Below, one piece after another: positions 32,101-43,800 of a DNA stretch of 64,000 bases. The stretch is from Sabethes cyaneus (Eukaryota; Arthropoda; Insecta; Diptera; Culicidae). The notes under the pieces are model-generated. The model worked only from the letters and a program-made list of their open reading frames with translations. It did not search any database and had not been told where the DNA came from. The position numbers were made by a program, and so were the translations under genes. Where the stretch lies: NCBI RefSeq assembly GCF_943734655.1, contig NC_071353.1:22710501-22774500 (forward strand). The letters run 5' to 3'. The first letter of the stretch is position 1. Each line of letters starts with the position of its first letter.

Positions 32101-35100
32101 CTGGTCTCCAGTTGCGCGGGCACCCAGTGCTCGCCGGATCATACAGGGTAGTCCATTTCCTTGCTGCAAATCTCTACGCGATTCAAAAGGACTCAAGAGT
32201 GCCCCTGAAACACGCACGTAGCACATAAATTGCTGAAAGGAGGCTTTAATCAGCCAGGTCAGTTTGTCTGAAAACCCGAATTAATCCACCTAGCGGCGTG
32301 ACCTAGCCTTTCTACTGCCACAATAATCATTATTTAATTTCTCAGGAACTTAATTGTAGATGTATAGATGTTATATTAGACTATATTTTTAAATATCCGT
32401 TCCGTATTCCTCAAAATCCTTATTTGCCAGTAAAATTCACAACGTATTGTGTAGAATAATTATATTTTCTTTCCTTGGGTGCGTAAATACATGTTAGCGT
32501 CATTTATGTTACTTGATGAACACCTTATTTAGTTTTATAATATTTATAGAAAAATAACGTAAACCCAAAAGATAATTTTTACAGACTTGAATGAATATGT
32601 ATAGAAAATTAGAAATTAACCCTCTAACGGGTCTACAGACGTCTACTTTCGGGCTTCAGAGCCACATACGAAACTTGTTTTGAATTGACAATATGAAGTA
32701 TTTGTTCACAGCAGATTTTTTGATATTTTGATATTAATACCAGGCATTCAAAAGTTAGCATCTTTGAAAAACAAGAGTTCAGAAAAATTATTATTATATT
32801 TCGCTTTTGAAGAAAAAGGATATCTACAACAAAATGATTGATCTCAAAATTTTACTATTGGTTTGCTTGGCTTCAATTTTGCAATATATCTGAATTAGAA
32901 AAAAATTACTTAATAGAGCATTAGATATGAAAACGAGAAATGAAACTATTTCTTAGCTAGCACTCCTTCAGATAATTATTTTTGCATGAAAATCAAAACT
33001 TAAGCTTCTTTTGAATGTACTTTCATGAAAAGATAGTCATTAGCTTGATCGCATCGTTTTTACAATGTTAGAGGGTTAGGACAACAAGATGAGGTCGAAA
33101 AATAGTGCCAAAGCTGCGCCATAAATATGCTTGAGAATGGGAAATACGATCGATATGATTCCCAGTGCTTTTATTTATTAAAACATGATACATGACATAA
33201 GACATCTGTCCTTTAAAATATCACTAACGAAAACAAATCTTACAAAATTTCTACCGTGCAACGTTTACTTCCTATTTTTCATATAACATTTCTAAGCCTT
33301 AGTATCTATTGATTGAAAAGAGCATCTATTGATGCTCAGAATTTGTTTGGAATTTGTACAAATTTATTTGGAAAAATTAACTCACTAGTATTTTTGATTC
33401 TATACACCACTATACCTACATGCTTAAATAAACTGCTTTTCTTCGCTTTTTGCTTTTCTTGTATAATTGTGAGTAACAGCAAGCGAAGAAAATGACAATT
33501 GAAATCTGAAATCAAAGAAAAGAAAAAAACTTTTCGATTGAATCCCACTATTTAATATTTATTTGCAACAGATACGTAGTTCACCTACGACGTGCAGGCT
33601 TCATCAGTGTCTTATTTCAAAGCGTATACGTATCTGTCGCGAATAAATATTAAATAGTGGAATTTAGTCGGTAAAAGTTTTTTCTTTTCTTTAATTTCAG
33701 AGTTCGTATTCCACTAAGAGGCTTCAAAAACTTCAGACAATTGACATGTTTCTCACTTTTCTTGAATGTCATTGCAAATTTTAAAATTGCAAATTGTCAT
33801 CACATACATACATACATACATACATACATACATACATACATACATACATACATACATACATACATACATACATACATACATACATACATACATACATACA
33901 TACATACATACATACATACATACATACATACATACATACATACATACATACATACATACATACATACATACATACATACATACATACATACATACATACA
34001 TACATACATACATACATACATACATACATACATACATACATACATACATACATACATACATACATACATACATACATACATACATACATACATACATACA
34101 TACATACATACATACATACATACATACATACATACATACATACATACATACATACATACACGGAGAAGAATGTATGGCAAAAACAACCATATTTTAGGTT
34201 GCTTCAACCAGCTTTTCACATTGAAATTTGTGTAAATATACACTTGGTTACTTTGACAAACCGTGATGCTTGAAATTAACTAAAATATTAGGTTGTTTTT
34301 ACTTTAGGAATTAACTTCAATTCAACAAATATTTGTTTGAAATAACCAGAATCTTGGTTGTTTGGTTTTGACAGTTGATATCTTTTAGGTAATATCAACC
34401 AAACTTTATAGTTTGATCTAAACAGACTTTAGTTTAAAGCAAACTGATTCGTCGTTTAAGTCAAACATTGAAACGTTTGAAACAAACTAATATTGCTTTT
34501 TGAAATAAACCTGAAATGAACGTTAAATGTAACCAAAAATGTTGTTTGCAATAACCAAGAAATTTATTGAAACAATTTTTGCGGTTTTAAATATACATAT
34601 GCATTGCCGTTGCAGTTTAAAACCGGATTCGGCATTCGGTTTTATTGTTGTTCTGTACGTCGCAAGTTGTGTGCTATATAGCGCATCACTGTGCGATTAC
34701 AGCTCTCCACTTCCGTCTTAATTGCGACACACAGAACAAGAATAAAACCGAATATCGCAGGTCGATTACTACGGTGTTCCACTGCATCAGCAATATCTTA
34801 TAAGTGTATTTTCGGAAGACGAGACAATTTCATGAAAATAAAAAGTAATAAATAATCACTAGTTTTAAATTTATGTCAGCAACCTGTCGCTGGTGACCCA
34901 AATCGACTGCTTCGGCTTCCGGTCCACCTTGAGATCATTCGGGTACGTCAGCTTGTACGGGTTCTTCTCAACAACAGCCAGATTGTTACGATTGCACGAT
35001 TTCGCCAGATCCCAACAATTAACGCCGCTCTGCTGAACCAAAGAGATAAACTGAACGTATCGTTTTTGCCACCTCGGAAGTAGACGAATGACCACCCTTG

Positions 35101-37746
35101 TCTCGGCTTCCGATCAGTTTAAAGGTTTTACCAGGCCAAAGTCTTGCCAGATTGTTTCTTTTTCTTGTACCGGTGCAAGAACTTCGAACGCCGTAAAACT
35201 AGACATCGGATGATAAAAAAAAACATACGATAACCATCACGATGAACTGGCGAAAGGGAAATCCTAGATATTCCATCCGATCAATGGAAGTTCAAATCAA
35301 AATAGTTTGCTCTCTGGCGAAGGGATTTTGAAATTGTATGAATAGTTGCTAATACTCTGACTTTTGAACTCACACCAACTAAAAAAGTTGATGCCGAAAC
35401 GCGACACGTCGGCCACATAGGCAAAGGCATTGTTACACTGACCAACCTGGATGTCCACCACCATATTCATATTCAACGAGTCCTGCCAGACTTGATCTGA
35501 TAGCAGAACGTACGTCAACAGCACCATGTCGGTGTGGAGGTCGAAGGTCAAGCACTTAGAGAGTATAAATTTGCTGCAGAATTGTTAGTGGGTCGATAAC
35601 TCCGGCGTCCAGAACCCAAAGCCGATCGCATTTATCGACGTAAATTCGGTACAATGAAACCAACTTGCTACAGTCCGGATTCTCAGAATCCGATTGTCGG
35701 GAGTGGTGTAGAAGCTCCAGCCCGGAAGCGGACTACAGGGAGAGCTGGAATTTTCTATCGGTGACGGCATATAGGATAAAGTCGCAGGAACACCAGCATT
35801 CCAGCGGGGAGTAGTGACGCAGACGCGATTGATATCTCGTTGCATGACGGAATATACATGCATCTGCATGACACCGAAAAGTCGTATGGAAAATCATGTA
35901 AGAAAACGTGAGAAAACGGAATGAATAAATCTTTAATGAATGTTACTTGTTTCGGAACCTACCTCCGAGTATTCATACACGACCCAGGACAAACTGTATT
36001 TCCCACAAAAGCTTTATTTTTTCAGTCTTCCACTTGTGACGACGAACAGACCGCGAAAACGCGACGACCTACACGGCAAAAAATAATGACATCACCGCAA
36101 TTTAAATTTTGGTTGGAATAAACATGTTTATGGTTGAAAATAAATAAACTTTTAGTTTGGATCAACTGATATTTAATTTGAAACAATGCGAGATAATCAA
36201 GTTGAAATAATGTGTAAAAGTCATTACTTTCAACTAGATTCGTGGATTTAATGCAAACAAAATTCGATGTTAACGTAATCAAAACTATAGTTTGGCTCCA
36301 ACCAAATATATGGTTGTTTTAAACTAGCCACATTTGTAAACGCAAACTAAGAACAAGTTTGTTTTGAACTATCTTTAAGGTTGGTATTTGCGTTACCATA
36401 AATTTAGTTTATTTATACCAACGGTTTGTGTTAATTTAAACTAACACCTCAATTTGAATTTAGGTAAAATAACTACATTTTGCAACCTAAATTTTGGTTG
36501 AAATAAACAAGATTATGGTTGAAAAAAGCAAACTTTTAGTTTGAATCAACCGATACTTATTTTGAAACAACGCGAATTAATAAAGTTGAAATAATGTGGA
36601 AAAGTCGTTTCTTTCAACTAGATTAGTGAATTTAATTTAAACAAATTCCGATGTTATCGTAATCAAAAATTTAGTTTGGGCTTCAACCAAATTTATGGTT
36701 GTTTTAAACTAGCCACATTTTTCTCCGTGTACATACATACATACATACATACATACATACATACATACATACATACATACATACATACATAGATACATAC
36801 ATACATACATAGATACATACATACATGCATACATACATACATACATACATACATACATACATACATACATACATACATACATACATACATACATACATAC
36901 ATACATACATACATACATACATACATACATACATACATACATACATACATACATACATACATACATACATACATACATACATACATACATACATACATAC
37001 ATACATACATACATACATACATACATACATACATACATACATACATACATACATACATACATACATACATACATACATACATACATACATACATACATAC
37101 ATACATACATACATACATACATACATACATACATACATACATACATACATACATACATACATACATACATACATACGTACACATCACAAACATCTCATAC
37201 ATTGAATACAATCAACATTTGATTGATATGTTTTGATTTCACACGTTTTAACGGTTTAATATACGGTGCTTAAGTGTTAAAGTTTGAATAACTTTTGAAT
37301 GAACCGTCCGATTTTAAATAACTCGGTTTCGTTTGATAGATCTCAGCAGTAATTTTCAAATAATCATAAAATGTGTGATGTTTTTCATTAAATTAATGCT
37401 TATATGTTACATAAATATGTTTTAAATACTATTTTTTCACATTTCTTTATGTAACTTTCAAACTACAAGTCCAATCGTCATGAAATTTGGAAGTTAAGGG
37501 TTTGCAAGGCTCCTCTTTCATATGCAATCAATTTTGTTCAAATCGGTTAAGGGACCTATGAGATAATGAAGTCCCATATTTTTCGTATTTTTATACATAA
37601 CTTTTGAACTAAAAGTCCGATCAGTATGAAATTCAATAGCGACCAATGGGACACCTAGACCTTTCATTTGACACTAAGAACATTAAAATCGGTCCAGCCA
37701 TCTTCGAGAAAAGTGAGTGAGATTAAAAGCGTCACATACACACACA

Positions 37747-37800
<54 letters not shown>

Positions 37801-40800
37801 TACACACACACAGAAAATGCTCAGTTTTCGAAACTGAGTCGAATGGTATATAACATTCGGCCCGCAGGACCTTCTTTCCATTTCCGGTTTTGCAAGTGAT
37901 TTCTATACCTTTATACTATATATTTATATAGTAGAAAGGCAAAACCGTAAAAAAGCAATTAATAAAGCCAAACAATACGAAGCCTTGAAGGCCGGAAGTA
38001 AATTACGCATCTTCACATTAGTTAGAATTTCGGATATGATTTACATATCTGCACCTGTATTTAAACAAAAAAAACGTAGTTCCACGTCAAAATTCCTAGA
38101 ATAAACAATGTTGTGAATCGAGCGCGAAGTCAACCATGCCTACTTACATGCAAAAGAGTATGAGAAACAGCATTCAACGCTTACGCCGCACACGCAGGCG
38201 TAAAAGAAACAGCCGGCGGTGCTGTGTGCAGACATTCTGTTATCCACACACTCATAGACGCACATCCTCACATCGTCTTCCTGTATAGCTTATTCCCGAG
38301 TCAAAAAATTCGTGGGGAATCAACTGCCCGTGAGGCTGATGGCGCACTGGGATACAAATTTTGCATTATTACTTTTTCTTCTTCATCTCCGCCCTCGATT
38401 CTACTCACGAGCGGGAGTACGAGCCGTCGTGAGTAATCGGCGAACGGTAACGACGAACGACGAGGGACGACTGTAGCTGTTAGCTTAACACTCAGTTGCA
38501 AGAGCTCGTTGCAGTGCATGAAGACATAAGAGCGGGAGTTTTAAAGGGATGCTTATGCCGGTGTGTTCGTTGAAATGAGTACGCGTGTATGAGAAAATTA
38601 GACCACACGAGTGTGGGCTTCGCAACACTGGAATAAAGTAGGAAACCATTATGAATATAAGTCAGAATAGACGGAGCCGGCTTTGATACAATTAAAGGCG
38701 TACATCTCCATAACTTTTGCCTTGATTTTCGAAAAATTCCATAAATCCCTCAAGACACATAATTATCATGGCATAAAAGCTCCAAGTAATGTTTCAGGCC
38801 AAATATGAATATCATCCATCAATCGGCTTTTTTAAAGGCCACCAAGTAATAACTGCAGATAAAGTGGAATTTTCTGAAATAGAATGGTTGGCGATGAGTA
38901 CACATTTGAACAATTTTTGCATGACCTGTAGCACTAGTTAACTTTAAGTAACTAGCTTGAAACTGGTATGCAGTTGACGAAGTTAGCTTACTTAACCCAT
39001 TATGTCCTAGCGGGATATATCATACCCTTTCCACAGAGAACAGATTAACAGGCTCGAAGGAAGTAATCGATTTTTTGTGTGTAAAATCTGTCGGTGGCGC
39101 CCTCCAGAAATAGTTTGCCAAACGCATCAAAAAATATCCATGTACTTTTATCAATATTTCTTTGTGCTGGAGTTACATAGCAGCGATGGCAGCGACATCA
39201 AGATTTAGTTTGCCACTTACTGCTCGATGGGTGCTCTATTGAAGGATTACGCGTAGACTACATAAAAACCTTTTACACATTTTTTGTCGATTACCTGGTA
39301 GTCTGTTCTCTGTGCCCTTTCTTCAAAACCTGTTTACTACTGAATTTCAATAGTTAGGATTATTAAAATATCACTACAAGAGAGATAAGACATCATTCTG
39401 ATGAATGTGTGAGATAACCTGTCAGTTTTTGTCATTTCATCTGTATTTTAAACAGTACAAAGTTGCGATAAATGACGGAAAAAAGTTGAAAAAATTGCGA
39501 AAAAAACTGTCTCCAAAACGCATGTAAAAGTCTACATTTTGTGATGAAACATTACCTGAAATGTAAAATGATATCACAAAACCACAACAATTCACAATCA
39601 CAGTCTATCACAAAATTCAATAAGAAATATGTAAAAAACTTTGTAATTTGTTTGTTTGAAACTGAGCATATCTTATATATAAAAATGGATTTCTGTCTGT
39701 CTGTCTGTTTGTCGGGATGTTCCTTATAGAATCAAAAACTACTGACTACTACCAGTCGGCGTGAAAATTTGCATGTAGAGGTTTTTGAGGCCAGGAAAGG
39801 TTTTAATGATGGTTAGAGACCCCTCTCCCACTAAGAGGGGGGAGCTCCCATAAAAATGAAAAACAAATTTCCTCATAACTCGAGAACTAATCAAGCAAAT
39901 GGAACCAAATTTGGCATGTAGGTGTTTTTGGAGGCAAGAATTTTTTCTATGATGAATTGGGACCCCTCCCCACTGTAGGAGGGGGGGCTCCTATACAAAT
40001 GGAAATTTGTATTTCATTTGTATAGGAGCCCCCCCTCCTACAGTGGGGATAACTCCATAACTCGAGAACTAATCAAGCAAATGAAACCAAATTTGGCATG
40101 TGAAGATTTTCGAGGGTAAGAATATTTTCTATGGTGAATTAGGACCCCTCCCCACTTTAAGAGGAGGGGCGCCTATACAAATGAAACACAAATTTCCTCA
40201 TAACTCGAGAACTAATCAAGCAAATGGAACCAAATTTGGCATGTAGGTGTTTTTGGAGGCAAGAATTTTTTCCATGATGAATTGGAACCCCTCCCCACTT
40301 TAGGAGGGGGCTCCTACACAAATGAAATACTAATTTCCTCATAACTCGAGAACTAATCAAGCAAATGGAACCAAATTTGGCATGTGGGAGTTTTAGATGG
40401 TAGAAATTTTTTCTATGGTGTATTAGGACCCCTCCCTCATTTAAGAGGTGGGGCTTCCATACAAATGAAATACAAATTTCCTTATAACTTGAGTACTAAT
40501 CAAGAAAATGGAACCAAATTTGGCAAGTAAATTGGCATCCAAAATTGTATCCAATTTCTTCGTGTCGGTAATTAGCTGTAAATTAGTATTGTCAGCACTA
40601 TAAGAAGGTTACCAGTAAAGTAGCTGTATATTTTGCCAAAATAGCATTTAAGTAGCATTTAAGGCGACTTAAATGCTTATTGGCCTGCATTTGAATAGCA
40701 TTGGTGATGCTTATTGGTTACCTGGGATACTTTCATAGTTACGTAACTGCTAAAATGAATCATCTAAGGTTGAACTCCTCAGAAACTTGCAAAACTCGAG

Positions 40801-43800
40801 ATTGTGACAAAGATCATCAGAGATTCATGATTTATGTACAACACAGGTTAATTTGTGGCAATACGAAGTTTGGTGGGTCAGCTAGTGAAATATAAAACCA
40901 GCGATATTTTGGCCTTGAAACTATTCCAAATGACGATTTTGGGTTTTCCGACAAATTCGAGCCATAATATAAAGGATTACACAATTTCACTTCATTTGGT
41001 CTAAATTTAAGTACACCCAATTAAACCGAAAAAATAAATGACTATTTTAAGTTAACATTTACAAAACTGATCGCATTCGGCGATTTCCTCGACATTGTTG
41101 ATAGCATCATTCATCATGATAGATTGATTTGAAGTATAATTGTCTTACAACTAACATGTGGACAGCCAGTTAAACTATCAATTAACTAAAAATCCTATGC
41201 ATTTTACCAGTTCCTTTCGACACTCTACGGCTATTGCATACTTGACAGAAATACTGTTGAAACTATGTAAAGAATTGCTAACAACTAACTAAACTCTTCT
41301 CAGTTGGTCAGTTGGTGACAGTTGGGACAGTTGGTGATTTTCCTCGCTTTGAGAATGGCTGCGTCACGTCACATGCACAAACATCCCTTCAGGCCTGTTT
41401 CCGGGCAAGACAATAGTTCCGAACAAATTCTTGCAGTATATGGATGCTATCTGATAAAAAGGAAAGGATGACCGCTCTCTTTTCTATGTCGTTTCACTTT
41501 CAGGACATCAAATTGGACTAGATTCAATGTTTAAACGATAAATGTGGTTAAAGAAAAAGGGTGGTTTTGCATTCTGGTGTACTTCCCAAGCACAGATATA
41601 AAATTGGTATAGGTTTAGGCGTCGTAAAGAATCTTCTACTTGTTGGGACGGGGAGTTTTGGCTACTTTTACTGTACAAGGAAACTAAACTAAACAGATGA
41701 TGTATTTAATTGTCGTCCCTACCTGTGAAGCAAGGAAATCATGAAGAAATTGTATGGGGACATTTTATCTTGAAACTTTACATACATTTTCACTACTAAC
41801 CGTATAAAAGATTGTTATAAATGTGGTACTATAAAATTTCTAGACACTTTATCTATTCAACGACATATTAACAGTTATGTTTCGTGTTAGTAGTATAGTA
41901 GCTACTAGCATTTGACATCTTTCATTCAAATGTTGCACTTTTATTTTCGTTATTACAAAGTGCTACCTGGTATAGTAAACAAAGACGTAATCTTACGTCA
42001 AATTCCCAACCTTTGTCCTGACTCATAATGAAGCCAATATCTGTGCTTTCTCATTAAATAAAGTAAGCCAATCATAGGGCGATTTTTCTATTTTGGACAG
42101 GCGTTACGCGTAGGTGAAATCTCCGCAATGAACAATAGAGAATTTACTCCTAATATAGTCTAGCGACATATGAAACCCCCTTCCCCCCCCCCCTCCCTCC
42201 CCCCCACCAGAAGGTCTAGATCTACTGATCAAATTTGTGGAAAACAGGAACTTTATTTATTGCAAAAGTCCAAAGATATTCCGAGAAGAAGCTAAAACCT
42301 CACATTTGATATATCAAAATACAGCAGCGTGACTACTCGAGGGTTAACACCACAAAGGATAAACGAATCCGCTAAAAATGTCACTCAAAATAAGACGAAA
42401 AGGTCCGTTTAGTTGAATTTAGTTGGCTGATTGGTTTGAAACTTGGCATTGGGGCGTGACCCATAGGCAGTCATGAGTCAACATCACGCAATAAGATAGT
42501 TGCAATGGTTTTAGCAAACATCGACGGTAAGCATTTTCTTTTCAACTCATAAACCGAAGAAAAAACTTCAGGGTTATCATGCTGCTGACCTTGCTTTATG
42601 AATTGGCTCAAAAAATTCTGTGATCATATGATCGAAAGCTGAGCTACATAGTCTGGTTGAGAACAGTTAAACTAAGCTATTAACACAGAAATGCTTATAT
42701 CCTACATGTTGATCGATAAAACTTCCTGCCTTTGTTAACCACCGCTTTGCCAAAGGATGTACCTAAATAGGTACGATTTTTATTATTCTCATAAATGCAT
42801 TGTTACAGACTGCACTGTTATTTAATGACGCTAAATGCTTACAGCATCGAAAGAATTAATACTTGAATGCATACGGTGGCCATGGCCTAGACATTTCTTA
42901 CTTTTTTGCCGCCAATAGGCGGTAAACTACTTCCTTACATACGGCGGAATTGAATTAACCGAACGACTGCTACCCAATTTGCCACTTACATACGGTTTTG
43001 CGCTTTGCAGCGACTGGAACAATTGCTGTAATGAACAGTTGAAGCACAATATTTGTACTCTCTCGAGAAGAGTATTTTGAACAAGAAGCCGGTGCAGGTG
43101 CAGTGAAGTGTACTTCGCATAAGCCACTAACGAGCCAACAATTGCCACCTTTTCGAGGCCAAAATGAGATATTTGAAGAGCGCTCTTAGTGATTTGTTAA
43201 ACAGACGTCACCGAAAAGTTTTGATGTGGATGAAACCGGAATTCGTTGATTGACAGCATGCGTGTCAAAATAGGCAGGTATAGGTATAAGAAAACTATAG
43301 ACTAAAATGCCGGCTCTTCATCACAATGTTTGCTGACCATGGCAATGACAATGGAACCTCATGAGCGAGAGTGTGTTCGATGCAAGAGGCTCGTGGCTCG
43401 TGGCATGGTGGCAAATGCCCTGAATGTTAATTTTTCATTTTAATGCGATACACTAAATCTTCATGCTGACCAGTGGGTTTTATAGTCTACCTGAAGAGAA
43501 GTTATGTAATCTCCATTCTGCTGATTTGGTAATATATTTGGGGGAAAAGACCATACCTATACCCAGGCTGGACTAGAACTTTGTTTAACAGATATGGTTA
43601 TTTTTAAATATGTACATTTATCATTACCGTATCTCTACTATTTATATACATTATTAAATGATGTTTTTAGAAAAAATTGGTGGGACAAATACTACCGGTT
43701 AACATTCAAAGAGTCTATCTCGAAATTTTCTTATCTAAATAAGCATTTGAAGTTGAATGATTTATGGAACCAGAACCTTTAGGTTTCACATAACAGACAG

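Larger units (their letters stand above)
34158..36730. mobile_element. TIR element embedded in a TACA array and carrying a yellow-family pseudogene
   Basis: The left end ACACGGAGAAGAATGTATGG and the right end, inverted, ACACGGAGAAAAATGTGGC agree over the first 15 or so bases. Subterminal AACCATA / TTGGTTG words occur on both sides. Flanks on both sides are ACATACAT from the microsatellite, so the target duplication cannot be distinguished from the array. The inner phrase ACACGGCAAAAAATAATG at 36070 resembles another terminus, so the right 660 bp could be a separate smaller element. Confidence 0.6.

Noticed and set aside
33741..34273. Long open frames of YIHT and YVCM repeats on both strands, also at 36693-37211
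   Set aside because: They are read-through of (TACA)n microsatellites in all frames; no start context, no splice sites and no non-repeat domain.
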